Shown in pieces: positions 17,566 to 26,103 of a stretch of DNA of 64,000 nucleotides. The number at the start of each line of letters is the position of its first letter. The first letter of the stretch is position 1. The stretch spans positions 10,894,001-10,958,000 of the forward strand of contig NZ_CP069396.1 of the NCBI RefSeq assembly GCF_016887565.1, given 5' to 3'. Under the pieces are notes generated by a model, which made no database searches, was not told the origin of the DNA, and worked only from the letters and a program-made list of their open reading frames with translations. The position numbers were made by a program, and so were the translations under genes. The DNA comes from Archangium violaceum (GTDB lineage: Bacteria; Myxococcota; Myxococcia; Myxococcales; Myxococcaceae).

Positions 17566-18600
17566 TTAGTCCGACACCCGGGGCTGCTTCAGCAGCCGGT
17601 AACGCCCGGGCGACACACCCGTCCACCGTCGGAACGAACGGCTGAAACTGCTCACGTCCGAGAAGCCCAACCGGAAGGCCACGTCGGCCAGCTCGAGGCC
17701 CTCGTCGCCCACGAGTGCCCGTGCCTTCTCCGCGCGCACCCGGTCCACGAGCTCCTGATAGGACAGACCGTCCTCCTCCAACCGGCGCTGGAGCGTGCGC
17801 TTGCTCATGTGCAGCCGCGCGGCGATGTCCTCCGCGCTCGCACCGGACCCGAGCGCCTCCTCGATGCGCGAGGCCACGGTGGCGGTGAAGTCCTCCGCCG
17901 GGGCCCGCGCGCGCAGGGCCGAGTCGGCGAGGTGCTCGGCCGTCGCGAGCAGGCGCGCATCCGCCGTCGTCAGCCGTGCCTCCATCCACGCCCCATCGAG
18001 CAGCAGCCCGTTCTCGGCGCGGCCGAAGTCGATCTCCTCCGTGCCGAAGAAGCGATGCAGGGTGTCCACGAGCTTCGGGCGCGCGTGGAGGAACCACACC
18101 GACCGGGGCACCACCTGGAGCCCCGTCAGCGTGCGCACGTGCGTGAGCACCGAGGCCAGGGCGTACTCGTGCACGTACCGGGTGAGTCCCCGGGGATGTC
18201 CGGCCACGCGGCAGGTGAACGCCACCTCCGTCCCGCGCTCCTCCAACTCGAAGACGAGCCGCTCGTTCTCCAGCGGTGCGTAGCGCACCATCCGGAGCAG
18301 GGCCTCGCGCACCGTGGGGCTCGCGCGCATCGCCAGCTCGCCCAGCCCGTAGCGGCGCGGCTCCAGCTCCACCGGCAGCCGCAGCGCGAGGAAGGGGTCG
18401 CCCAGCTCACCCGAGGCCGCTTCCAGCAAGCGGCCGAAATCCCCGGCGGTGATGGGCGCCTCCGCGAGCTCCTCCACACCGGCCGGAAGCTCGAAGCGGC
18501 GGACGAGCAGCCCCGCGTCCCCACCGCGCGAGCGCACCAGGCGGAGGAGCGCGGGCACCAGCCCGGACTTGAAGGGAGTCTCTTTGCGTGCGCGAGCCAC
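17566..18600 (-). CDS. AraC-family transcriptional regulator with Arabinose_bd-type N-domain
   Basis: The C-terminal 100 residues form the two AraC helix-turn-helix motifs (AEDIAARLHMSKRTLQRRLE and LELADVAFRLGFSDVSSFSRSFRRWTG). The N-terminal 200 residues match the Arabinose_bd/OruR-type ligand domain (GDPFLALRLPVELEPRRYGLGELAMRAS, VWFLHARPKLVDTLHRFFGTEEIDF). Homologues act on lipid or amino-acid related genes, but no effector is visible here. I chose the GTG at 18600, which leaves about 110 bases to the divergent pentapeptide gene for promoters; ATGs at 18651 and 18678 are in frame and cannot be excluded, none having a convincing ribosome site. Confidence 0.85.
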   Translation of the reverse strand: MARARKETPFKSGLVPALLRLVRSRGGDAGLLVRRFELPAGVEELAEAPITAGDFGRLLEAASGELGDPFLALRLPVELEPRRYGLGELAMRASPTVREALLRMVRYAPLENERLVFELEERGTEVAFTCRVAGHPRGLTRYVHEYALASVLTHVRTLTGLQVVPRSVWFLHARPKLVDTLHRFFGTEEIDFGRAENGLLLDGAWMEARLTTADARLLATAEHLADSALRARAPAEDFTATVASRIEEALGSGASAEDIAARLHMSKRTLQRRLEEDGLSYQELVDRVRAEKARALVGDEGLELADVAFRLGFSDVSSFSRSFRRWTGVSPGRYRLLKQPRVSD

Positions 18601-18711
18601 GGAGCACGGATTATGGCACGCTGGGTCATGCTTCTCGGCGTCCCCGGTCATACCGGCGCCCGGGGCCGCCCCGTACATTGGTGCGCGTCACGTCACCGAG
18701 AGGACAAAACG

Positions 18712-19497
18712 ATGAGGACGCAGATTCGCAACAAGGAAGGGACGGAGCTCTTCAGCCATGACGGGGACCTGCGAGAGACCCTGGAGGCGGCGAGCGAGGC
18801 GCGGGTCGATCTCACCAAGGCCGTGCTCGACGGGGCGGACCTGTCCGGGGCGAACCTGGAGGACCTGAACCTGCGGCAGGTGAGCCTGCGCGGGGCGAAC
18901 CTGCGGGGCGCCAACCTGGAGAACATCAACCTGGCCGGTGCCAACCTCCACGAGGCCAACCTGCGCGGCGCGAACCTGGAGAACGCCGACATGCACGAGG
19001 TCGTCCTGGCCGGCGCCAACCTCGAGGGATGCAACCTGGAGAATGCCCGGCTCATCGGCGCCAACCTCGTCGGCGCCAATGCCCAGGGGGCGAACCTGGA
19101 GGGCGTGGACCTGATCCGCGCGAACCTGGAGGGCGCCAACCTCGAGGGCTGCAACCTGGAGGATGCACGGATGAGCGAGGCCACCCTGACTCGCGTGAAC
19201 CTCCGGCGCGCCAACCTCGAGGGCGTCGACCTCGATCGCGCGAACCTGACGTACGCGAACTTCCGCTCCGCCAACGTCGAGAAGGCCGACCTGCGCGACG
19301 CCATCCTCGAGGGCGCCAACTTCCGGAGCGCCAACCTCGAGCGGGTTCAGTTCGACCGGGCGAACCTGACGAATGCCTGCTTCGACGGCGCCAACCTCGA
19401 GCGCTCGAGCTTCTCGGCCGCGACGCTCACCGGCGCCACCTTCCACGACGCGAACCTCCACCGGGTGAAGGATCTGCGGATACCGACACCCGGTTGA
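18712..19497 (+). CDS. Pentapeptide-repeat protein
   Basis: After about 30 residues of ordinary sequence (MRTQIRNKEGTELFSHDGD) the whole protein to about residue 250 is made of A(N/D)LxG-type pentapeptides such as GADLSGANLEDLNLRQVSLR and LEGANLEGCNLEDARMSEAT, around 44 units. These form a right-handed quadrilateral beta-helix; some family members mimic DNA and protect gyrase, most have no known role. The ATG at 18712 follows GAGAGGA at the right distance. There is no signal peptide or membrane helix, so it should be cytosolic. Divergent from the AraC regulator, which could control it, and followed by a strong hairpin terminator. Confidence 0.9.
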   Translation: MRTQIRNKEGTELFSHDGDLRETLEAASEARVDLTKAVLDGADLSGANLEDLNLRQVSLRGANLRGANLENINLAGANLHEANLRGANLENADMHEVVLAGANLEGCNLENARLIGANLVGANAQGANLEGVDLIRANLEGANLEGCNLEDARMSEATLTRVNLRRANLEGVDLDRANLTYANFRSANVEKADLRDAILEGANFRSANLERVQFDRANLTNACFDGANLERSSFSAATLTGATFHDANLHRVKDLRIPTPG

Positions 19498-19516
19498 GGC
19501 CGCCTACCACCGGGGA

Positions 19517-19546
19517 CCGGGCGGGCCATGACACGCGCCCGCCCGG
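19517..19546. terminator. Bidirectional hairpin terminator
   Basis: A perfect 10-bp stem (CCGGGCGGGC at 19517-19526 pairing with GCCCGCCCGG at 19537-19546) with a 10-base loop lies between the convergent stops at 19497 and 19556. There is no T-tract, as is common in GC-rich myxobacteria. Confidence 0.6.
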
Positions 19547-19555
19547 CCCGCTCCA

Positions 19556-19825
19556 TCATGTAGAGCGGTATCTCGTGCGGTGGAGCGCGCGCAAGATGAG
19601 GAGCAAGACGCACGCTCCCACGAAGGCGACGATGATGGTGGACACGATGCCACTTCCGGGAGCGCCGACTCCAAGTGCCCGGAAGAGCCAGCCACCCAGG
19701 AACGCGCCGACGATGCCGACGACGATGTCTCCGACGATTCCGTAGCCGCCCCCCACCACCGCCGAGGCGAGCCACCCCGCGATGAGTCCGACGAAAAGCC
19801 AGATGATGAGTGTTTCCACTGACAT
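19556..19825 (-). CDS. GlsB/YeaQ/YmgE family small membrane protein
   Basis: An 89-residue protein with three hydrophobic helices and Gly-rich motifs: TLIIWLFVGLIAGWLASAVV, GIVGDIVVGIVGAFLGGWLF and TIIVAFVGACVLLLILRALH. This is the transglycosylase-associated (GlsB/YeaQ) family, linked to stress responses in several bacteria; the biochemical role is unknown. ATG at 19825 is selected over the in-frame 19855 because GGGGG lies just upstream and homologues begin MSVETLI-like. It stands alone between a terminator and the rpiA-tal unit. Confidence 0.85.
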   Translation of the reverse strand: MSVETLIIWLFVGLIAGWLASAVVGGGYGIVGDIVVGIVGAFLGGWLFRALGVGAPGSGIVSTIIVAFVGACVLLLILRALHRTRYRST

Positions 19826-19930
19826 GTGTGTTACCCCCAGGAAGGAGTCCCCCAACAGGTAAGCACCCGGGTAGGAGAGGCCGAGGGAACAGGCAGGCAG
19901 GAGAGCGCCGCATCGTCCGCCTGGCGGGAC

Positions 19931-20641
19931 TCAAACCGGCCGGCGGTGCTCCACCCCCTCTGGGCTGGCCACCACCAGTTCCGAAGTAAGGCCAATGAAC
20001 AGTCCATGCGCCACGATGCCGGCCCGCGCCTCCAGCTTCGCGGCCAGTTCCTCCGGGCGCTCGATGGGGCCGAAGGCACAGTCGAAGATGAGGTTGCCCT
20101 GGTCGGTCCGATAGGGCGTTCCCCCCGGGCCTTCGCGCCGGGTGATGCGCGCGCCCAGCCCCTCCAGGAAGAGCGCCTGCGAGCGCCAACCGAAGGGCAG
20201 CACCTCCACGGGGACGGGCCAGCGCGTCCCCAACCGGGGTGACAGCTTGCCCGCGTCCACCACGATGATCTCCCGCCGGCTCGCCTGGGCGACGATCTTC
20301 TCCCGCAGCAGCGCCCCGCCCCCACCCTTGATGAGGCGCAGCTGGGGATCCACCTCGTCCGCCCCGTCGATGGTGAGATCCACCACCGGGTGCTCCTCCA
20401 GGGTGGTGAGGGGCACTCCCAGCGAGCGCGCCAGCACCTCCGTCTCCACCGAGGTGGGCACGCCCACCACGTCGGTCAGCCTGCCCTCCGCGCGCAGGGC
20501 GGCGAGCCGGCGCACCACGAAGGCCGCGGTGCTGCCCGAGCCAAGCCCCACCACCATGCCCGGCTGGATGGAGTCCACCGCGCGCTCGGCGGCGAGACGC
20601 TTGAAGCGGACGACCTCACTCTCATCGGATGCGGACGTCAC
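19931..20641 (-). CDS. rpiA: Ribose-5-phosphate isomerase A
   Basis: Interconverts ribose-5-phosphate and ribulose-5-phosphate in the pentose phosphate pathway. Motifs are the phosphate loop [19 protein letters not shown], the catalytic segment [29 protein letters not shown] and the late GNLIFDC. Length is 236 residues, slightly above the usual 220. It starts with GTG at 20641 whose bases overlap the tal stop (GTGA), so translation is coupled to transaldolase, another enzyme of the same pathway. Confidence 0.95.
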   Translation of the reverse strand: MTSASDESEVVRFKRLAAERAVDSIQPGMVVGLGSGSTAAFVVRRLAALRAEGRLTDVVGVPTSVETEVLARSLGVPLTTLEEHPVVDLTIDGADEVDPQLRLIKGGGGALLREKIVAQASRREIIVVDAGKLSPRLGTRWPVPVEVLPFGWRSQALFLEGLGARITRREGPGGTPYRTDQGNLIFDCAFGPIERPEELAAKLEARAGIVAHGLFIGLTSELVVASPEGVEHRRPV

Positions 20642-21732
20642 GGGACCGGGTGATCCTCCTTCAGCGCCTCGCTCTTCGCGTCGATGCAGGCCAGCAGATC
20701 ATGCCAGGACTTCGAGAAGGAGTCCGCGCCTTCGCGCTGGAGCTGCTCGGCCAGCCCGTCCAGCTCCACGCCGGCGAGCTTGAACTCCTCCAACACCTCG
20801 TCGCTCTCCCACTCCTCGTTCGTGAGCAGGGAGCCCACCCGTCCGTGGTCCGCGAAGGCCAGCAGAGTCTTCTCCGGCATCGTGTTGATGGTGTCCGGCG
20901 CGGCGAGCGCCTCCACATAGAGCGTGTCTGGCGCGGTGGGGTCCTTGGAGCTGGTGCTCGCCCAGAGCAGCCGTTGTATCCGAGCGCCCTCGGAGACCAG
21001 GCGGCAGACACGTGCGCTCTCACACAACTCGCGGTAGGTCCGGTAGGTGCGCTCTCCCACCGCGATGCCCAATCGGTTGCGGAGCGACTCGGGCACCTGT
21101 CCCTCCACGGCCTTGTCCCATCGGCTGACGAAGAGGGAGGCCACCGACGGCACCTCCGGCGAGAGCCCCGCCTCCAGCCGCCGCTCGAGCCCCTTCAGGT
21201 ATGCATCCGCGGCCGCCAGGTACTGTTCGGACGAGAAGAGGAGCGTCACGTTGATGGGGACGCCCGCGAAGATGGCCTCCTCGATGGCTCGCAGGCCCGG
21301 GCGTGTTCCCGGAATCTTGATGAAGAGGTTGGGCAGGCCGGCCTGCTCGTGCAGGGAGATGACTTGGTCGAGGGTGGGCATCGACTGGAAGGCCAGCAGG
21401 GGCGACACCTCCAATGACACCCAACCATCCAGGCCCCGGGTGCGCTGGTGGATGGGGAGGAAGAGGGCCGCCGCGCGGGACAGGTCCTCCAAGGCGACCC
21501 GGAAGAAGAGCTCCTCCCCCAGCCGCCCGCGCGATCGCTCAGCGAGGATGGAGGCGTCGTAGGCATCGCCGCGCCGGATGGCCTGGTCGAAGATGGTGGG
21601 GTTGGAGGTGAGCCCGGTGACGGACAGGTCGCGGATGTAGTGCTCCAACCGTCCCTCGTCGAGCATCTGCCGGGTGATGTTGTCCAGCCAGAGCCGCTGG
21701 CCGGCCTCGTGCAATGTCTGGGTCGCGAGCAT
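20638..21732 (-). CDS. tal: Transaldolase
   Basis: Transfers a dihydroxyacetone unit between sugar phosphates in the non-oxidative pentose phosphate pathway. Motifs are [25 protein letters not shown], the Schiff-base Lys in [35 protein letters not shown] and [13 protein letters not shown]. At 364 residues it belongs to the longer TalB-like bacterial/actinobacterial class. ATG at 21732 has AGGAG nine bases upstream. It is followed by rpiA with a four-base overlap. Confidence 0.95.
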   Translation of the reverse strand: MLATQTLHEAGQRLWLDNITRQMLDEGRLEHYIRDLSVTGLTSNPTIFDQAIRRGDAYDASILAERSRGRLGEELFFRVALEDLSRAAALFLPIHQRTRGLDGWVSLEVSPLLAFQSMPTLDQVISLHEQAGLPNLFIKIPGTRPGLRAIEEAIFAGVPINVTLLFSSEQYLAAADAYLKGLERRLEAGLSPEVPSVASLFVSRWDKAVEGQVPESLRNRLGIAVGERTYRTYRELCESARVCRLVSEGARIQRLLWASTSSKDPTAPDTLYVEALAAPDTINTMPEKTLLAFADHGRVGSLLTNEEWESDEVLEEFKLAGVELDGLAEQLQREGADSFSKSWHDLLACIDAKSEALKEDHPVP

Positions 21733-21863
21733 GGCCCTGGACTCCTGTCATGAGGCGCGGGCGGCCCGCGCCCCTGTCCAACATTCAAGGTGTGCACCTC
21801 ACCATGGGAACGCAGGGCGAGGACGGAGGGCGGGCGCGGGAGAAGGCGCTCGACGCGCGGCAA

Positions 21864-23465
21864 CTACGGCATGGCGAAGCGGCGGAAGAAGCTCTGCTCG
21901 TTCCAGCGCGGGCGCTCGGGCGCATCCGCCACGGCGCGGGTGAGCGCGGTGAACATCCGGACGAACTTCGCCGCGCCCTCCTTATCCACCGGCTGCGAGA
22001 GGTCATCCGCGGGCCCGTGGTAGCGCTCGCTGTACCACTGCTTCTGGAGCTTCTCCTCCTTGGAGCCCGGCTCGAAGCCGAACTTGAAGGCCAGCGCGGG
22101 CACGCCCTCGCGGATGAAGGAGTACTGGTCGCTGCGGATGAAGCCCATGCGGTTGGGCTGCGGATCCGCCAGCACCTTCACGCCCTGGGCCCCGGCCACC
22201 TGCCGCAGCGGCGCGGCGAGGGTGGACTCGTCCATGCCGAAGGCCACCACGTGGGTGAAGGGGAAGAGGGGCAGGAACATGTCCAGGTTGAGGTCCGCCA
22301 CCAGGCTCTCGCGCGGCACGGTGGGGCGGGCCGCGAAGTACTTCGAGCCCAGCAGGCCCTTCTCCTCGCCCGTCACCAGGGCGAAGAGCACCGAGCGCCT
22401 GGGCTTCGTCTCCGAGGCCTGGAGCGCCCGCGCCAGCTCGAGCACCGCCGCCACGCCCGAGGCATTGTCCATGGCGCCGTTGTAGATGCGGTCCCCCTTC
22501 ACCGGCTCGCCCACACCCACGTGGTCCAGGTGCGCGGAGACGACCACGTACTCCCGGGCGAGCGTGGGGTCGCTCCCGGGCAGCACGCCCACCACGTTGG
22601 CGGACTTCACCGGCTCGGTCTCGAAAGCGAGCTCGGCCTTCAGGCGCGAGGGAAGCGCGAACCCCGGCAGCGGCTTGTCCGCGTTGGCCAGCGCGACCAG
22701 CGCCTCATAGGTGTGCGGTGCGCCCGCGAACAGCTTCTGGGCGCGCGCCGTGTTGACGACGACGCTCACCTTCAGCCCCTGGTCATCGTTGAGGGTCGGG
22801 TCGGCGAACATCATCGAGGCCATCTTGCGAGACCCCGCGGTGCGCTCCCAGGGCACCTCCATGAGCTTGGGGTTCTGCAGCATGACGAGCCCCATCGCAC
22901 CCGCCTTCTTCAGCGCCTTCACCCGCTCGCTCATGGAGCCATGGTGGGCCCGCAGCGTGCCCGGAATCTTCTCCGGGCCACCCTGGAGGATGACCGCGAC
23001 CTTGCCCTGGAGGTCCACCCCGGCGAGCTCATCGTGGCCCGCCTCGGGGATGGAGAGGCCGTAGCCCACGAACACCATCGGGGCGTCGACCTTGCCCGAC
23101 TCCCCCATGCGGGCGGAGATGATGGCGTCCTGGCCCAAGGTCAGCGGCAATTCCTTGCCCCCGCGCACCAGCACCAGACGCGAGCGCTCCTCCACCAGCC
23201 GGCGCGACACCAGGTCCATCTCCTGGAGGTAGCCCTCGCCAGCCCCCGGCTTCACCCCGGCGGCGGCGAGCTGCTCGGCGACGTAGGCCGCGGCCTTGCG
23301 GTAGCCCTCACTGCCCGTGTTCCGCCCCTCCAGTGCGTCACTGGCGAGGAACTCCACGTGCTTCCACCACCGCGCCCCCTCCGACACGGGCGCATCGGCG
23401 GCATGGGCGGCGGGGACGGAGAGGAGGGAGAGCACTGCGAGGAGAGAGGCGGAGGTACGGGGCAT
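21864..23465 (-). CDS. Secreted M28-family zinc peptidase with PA domain
   Basis: A signal peptide (ASLLAVLSLLSVPAAHAA) is followed by the M28 start (WWKHVEFLASDALEGRNTGS). A PA (protease-associated) domain is inserted at about residues 110-270 (VFVGYGLSIPE, LQGKVAVILQGGPE). The catalytic half then shows the co-catalytic zinc ligands VVSAHLDHVG, YNGAMDNASGVAA, TGEEKGLLGSKYF, DLNLDMFLP and YHGPADDLSQPV. This set predicts an active aminopeptidase acting in the periplasm or medium, consistent with predatory nutrition. ATG at 23465 is chosen because the extension to 23717 is unlike a signal sequence. Confidence 0.92.
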   Translation of the reverse strand: MPRTSASLLAVLSLLSVPAAHAADAPVSEGARWWKHVEFLASDALEGRNTGSEGYRKAAAYVAEQLAAAGVKPGAGEGYLQEMDLVSRRLVEERSRLVLVRGGKELPLTLGQDAIISARMGESGKVDAPMVFVGYGLSIPEAGHDELAGVDLQGKVAVILQGGPEKIPGTLRAHHGSMSERVKALKKAGAMGLVMLQNPKLMEVPWERTAGSRKMASMMFADPTLNDDQGLKVSVVVNTARAQKLFAGAPHTYEALVALANADKPLPGFALPSRLKAELAFETEPVKSANVVGVLPGSDPTLAREYVVVSAHLDHVGVGEPVKGDRIYNGAMDNASGVAAVLELARALQASETKPRRSVLFALVTGEEKGLLGSKYFAARPTVPRESLVADLNLDMFLPLFPFTHVVAFGMDESTLAAPLRQVAGAQGVKVLADPQPNRMGFIRSDQYSFIREGVPALAFKFGFEPGSKEEKLQKQWYSERYHGPADDLSQPVDKEGAAKFVRMFTALTRAVADAPERPRWNEQSFFRRFAMP

Positions 23466-23539
23466 GGAGGACTCGTGTCGGGTCGGGCAGCGGCCCCCCA
23501 ACGCCAGATGGGCGCGTTCATTCCAGGCGCGGTGGCGTG

Positions 23540-23953
23540 CTATCGCGCACGCAGCTGGGCGAGGAGCGCGTGGGCCTGCTCCCTCGTGGAGACGAAGTGG
23601 ATCTTCGCCAGGACATTCACATCCGCCATCTCGGTCAGCTGGGACGCGAGGACGATGCCCCGGGCCAACGCTTTGTGCACGAGCCGCGCGCCGATGTAGA
23701 CGATGCCCTGGATCCACTCAGTGCGGACGTGCTCGCTGATGTAGCGCCCGGTCTCCGGGTCGAGCGGTTCGGCCGCCTGCATCTCCGCCACCATGAAGAA
23801 GGGTCGTGATTCGCCCAGCTCCCGGTAGAGCGCCACGAGGCGGGTGGCCCCCTCCAGGGAGAGCGCTCCCCGGAACTCCGCCCAGAGGAGATCAGGCGGC
23901 TCGAAGCGGAGCGCATTGTTTCCAATCGTCCACTCGCGATGGATGGGCGTCAT
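23540..23953 (-). CDS. STAS/SpoIIAA-like small cytosolic protein
   Basis: The 137-residue product has alternating beta strands and helices (LLWAEFRGALSLEGATRLVALYRE, PFFMVAEMQAAEPLDPETG, IVYIGARLVHKALARG), the pattern of the STAS-like/SpoIIAA fold seen in many small myxobacterial proteins. No phosphorylatable Ser motif can be assigned confidently. It stands on its own transcript upstream of the M28 peptidase. A second protein of similar kind is at 40862-41266. Function unknown. Confidence 0.72.
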   Translation of the reverse strand: MTPIHREWTIGNNALRFEPPDLLWAEFRGALSLEGATRLVALYRELGESRPFFMVAEMQAAEPLDPETGRYISEHVRTEWIQGIVYIGARLVHKALARGIVLASQLTEMADVNVLAKIHFVSTREQAHALLAQLRAR

Positions 23954-24098
23954 GGCTGCCTCCCGGAGCCACCAGCCTACGCGAGCCCGTCACGAGTCCG
24001 TGGCCCGCCCCCCGACAGACATCCCCCTCGCATGTGACCGGGACACACACCCGGAGCGCCAATCCCTGTCGTTTGACAAGCCCCCTCTCAACCTCTTA

Positions 24099-24120
24099 GA
24101 GCTCGTTTCAAAAATGGACC
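24099..24120 (+). repeat. IS5-family left terminal inverted repeat
   Basis: A 22-bp end that matches the reverse complement of 25068-25089 at every position. It directly abuts the TTA target copy at 24096-24098. Confidence 0.9.
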
Positions 24121-24224
24121 AGGGAGCCTAGGTCATCTGACCTGCCTCCCCGGGATTGTTTCATAAATGAACCGCAGAGGTATCCAGACTTCCCTCTACG
24201 TACCTGGTGCTCATCCTCGCAAGC

Positions 24225-25042
24225 ATGAGGCGCGAACTGGTCCCGGACGAGCTGTGGGCGAGGGTGGAGCCGCTGCTGCCACGACATCGCCGCAAAGGGA
24301 GAAGAGGTCGTCCATTGCGCGACGATAGGGCGTGCCTGCGGGGCATTATCTTCGTGCTCAGGACGGGCATCGCCTGGAGAGACCTGCCAGCCGAGGTGTT
24401 CGGGTGCAGCGGGGCGACGTGCTGGAGGAGGCTGCGAAAGTGGAGCCGAGCAGGAGTCTTCGAGAAGCTCCAGCGGGTGTTGCTGAACGAGTTGGGGCAC
24501 AAGGGGCTCATTGACTGGAGCCGGGCCTCGTTCGACTCCAGCAGCCTACGGGCGATAAAAGGGGGGCCCAAACAGGCCCGAATCCAACGGACAGAGGAAA
24601 GGCGGGCAGCAAGCACCACCTGGTCGTAGACCGCCGGGGCCTGCCGCTGGCCACCTTGCTGTCGGCCGCCAACGTGCACGACAAGCGCGAGGCGCTGCCG
24701 CTCCTCGACGCCATCCTCCCCATCAAGGGGCCACGAGGCAGGCCACGCAGGCGTCCGGCGAAAGGGCACGGCGACAAGGGGTACGATTATGCCGATACCC
24801 GCCGGGGATTACGGAAGCGCCACATCGTTCCCCGCATCGCCCGCCGAGGCGTGGAGTCGAAGGAGCGTTTGGGACGCCATCGCTGGGTGGTGGAGCGCTC
24901 CCTGGACTGGTTCCACCAGATGAAACGCCTGCGGATTCGCGAAGAGCGGAACCCACAGATGCACCTGGCACTCCTTCGCCTTGGCCACTGCCTCCTTCTC
25001 TATCGCGTGCTTGAGCGCCATTTACGAAATGGCCCTGAATAG
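24225..25042 (+). CDS. IS5-family DDE transposase made by -1 frameshifting
   Basis: The upstream frame (24225-24629) encodes the N-terminal DUF4096-like part: MRRELVPDELWARVEPLLP, LRGIIFVLRTGIAWRDLP, GCSGATCWRRLRKWSRAGVF and the first catalytic Asp region FDSSSLRA. It ends at 24629 in non-family sequence. The family continues in the -1 frame to 25042: TGPNPTDRGKAGSKHHLVVD, LLSAANVHDKREALPLLD, second Asp in GHGDKGYDYADTRRGL and the Glu in RHRWVVERSLDWFHQMKRLR. The switch must happen near the A4G6 run at 24557-24566, a plausible slippery site. A one-base sequencing or mutational deletion is the alternative. The in-frame GTG at 24207 is another possible start. Confidence 0.85.
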
Positions 25043-25067
25043 GCAGGGCATGTTACCTGACCTCTCA

Positions 25068-25089
25068 GGTCCATTTTTGAAACGAGCTC
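25068..25089 (-). repeat. IS5-family right terminal inverted repeat
   Basis: A 22-bp end identical to the left end in inverse orientation, followed by the second TTA copy at 25090-25092. It contains TTGAAA reading outward (25077-25082). Confidence 0.9.
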
Positions 25090-25104
25090 TTAGGGTGCAA
25101 TAAT
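25077..25104 (+). promoter_or_regulatory. Possible hybrid promoter formed by the IS right end
   Basis: An outward-facing TTGAAA (25077-25082, inside the IS repeat) and AATAAT (25099-25104, outside the IS) are separated by 16 bases. The lipoprotein start codon is 20 bases after the -10. Both boxes match sigma-70 consensus at five of six positions. Activity is inferred only. Confidence 0.45.
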
Positions 25105-25124
25105 CCTTTCAGAGGGGAATTTTC

Positions 25125-26048
25125 GTGCGACTTTGGAATCTCGGTGCGTGTGTACTCGCGCTCCTGGTGGTGTCCTGTGGCGGGGAAGTCGGAGGGGTGG
25201 AGCAGCAGGAGGCGGGTACGCTGCAACTGCCGCTGACGTCGTCGTCTCCGGACGGCAGGACCTATCGGCTGGTGGGGGCGACGTTCACCATCAAGGGGCC
25301 GCAGACGGTCACCCTCACGGACACGTCGGCGGACACCGTGCATGCGACGCTCACGGCCGGGCCCTACACCGTCCAGCTGGGCGGCGAGTGGCACCTGGAG
25401 GCCACGGATGCACCCGGGACGGCCGTGTCGGCCCAGTTGCTGTCGCCCAATCCCCTGCCCTTCTCCGTGACCCGGGGAGAGCTCACCCAGGTGCGCTTCC
25501 AGTTCAAGCTGCCCGGGAGTGGCGACGCGGACGTGGGCATCAAGGTGGACAACGGCGGTTGGATCGCCGGCACCCTCCAGTTCACCGAGCGCGAGAACCC
25601 CTCGAGCGGCGTGAGCCCCTTCGATGAGCTGGTGGGCAAGAGCGTGCCCTTCCTGATCAGCTACGAGTCGTCCTCGCTCTCGCGGGAGGGCTACTCGGGG
25701 AAGATGCTGCTCGTGCAGACCAGCCCTGTCACCGTCCAGTTCGGAGGCGCGCCTTCCGAGATCCTGGAGCGCGTCGCTCTGACCATGACGGGCTCGCCGC
25801 TCTTCTTCGGCCTGCGGGCGGACTCGAATGGCTTCATCCAGTTCGATGGCCTCCGCATCAGGGACTATGCGAACACCTTCGAGCTCGATCTGTCCCCGAG
25901 CATGCCCTTCGTGGGAGCGGTGGACCGCGAGGGCTTCCCCGCGGCGCGGGCCTTCCAGGTCGAGGTCACCGGCGCGCTCCGGGGCACCTACTCCACCGCC
26001 GGCTATGACGGGGTGCGGGGCCCGGCGAACGTGAACGGCCTGCCCTGA
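25125..26048 (+). CDS. Lipoprotein of unknown function
   Basis: The N-terminus MRLWNLGACVLALLVVSC is a lipoprotein signal with lipobox VVSC. The mature 288 residues are beta-rich with no recognised enzyme motif: YRLVGATFTIKGPQTVTLTD, YTVQLGGEWHLEATDAPG, LTQVRFQFKLPGSGDADVGI. Repeated strands of this sort are common in myxobacterial envelope lipoproteins. The GTG start at 25125 has AGAGGGG eight bases upstream. The gene begins 35 bases after the IS5 element, which has replaced its upstream region. Single-gene unit ending in a convergent gap with the hydrolase. Confidence 0.82.
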   Translation: MRLWNLGACVLALLVVSCGGEVGGVEQQEAGTLQLPLTSSSPDGRTYRLVGATFTIKGPQTVTLTDTSADTVHATLTAGPYTVQLGGEWHLEATDAPGTAVSAQLLSPNPLPFSVTRGELTQVRFQFKLPGSGDADVGIKVDNGGWIAGTLQFTERENPSSGVSPFDELVGKSVPFLISYESSSLSREGYSGKMLLVQTSPVTVQFGGAPSEILERVALTMTGSPLFFGLRADSNGFIQFDGLRIRDYANTFELDLSPSMPFVGAVDREGFPAARAFQVEVTGALRGTYSTAGYDGVRGPANVNGLP

Positions 26049-26103
26049 TCCATCTCGTGGTGACGGCCCCGCCGTGCTCAACGTCGTGCGAGTGCCGACA
26101 GCC

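Larger units (their letters stand above)
24099..25089 (+). mobile_element. Complete IS5-family insertion sequence (991 bp)
   Basis: Perfect 22-bp terminal inverted repeats lie at 24099-24120 and 25068-25089, each starting GAGCTCGTTTC and ending in GGACC. They are flanked by a TTA direct repeat (24096-24098 and 25090-25092) that fits the 3-bp TNA target duplication of IS5 subgroups. Subterminal palindromes sit inside each end (AGGTCA-TC-TGACCT at 24130-24143; ACCTGA-CCTC-TCAGGT at 25055-25070). A degenerate copy of the end (TTTCATAAATGAACC) lies near 24160. The perfect ends and intact target duplication suggest recent insertion. Confidence 0.9.

Noticed and set aside
18800-19450. Regular short DNA repeats suggestive of a CRISPR or satellite
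   Set aside because: The period is 15 bases and in frame with pentapeptide units, so the repetition is protein-level.
21714-23699. Long plus-strand frame opposite the M28 peptidase
   Set aside because: Antisense shadow; all zinc-ligand motifs are on the minus strand.
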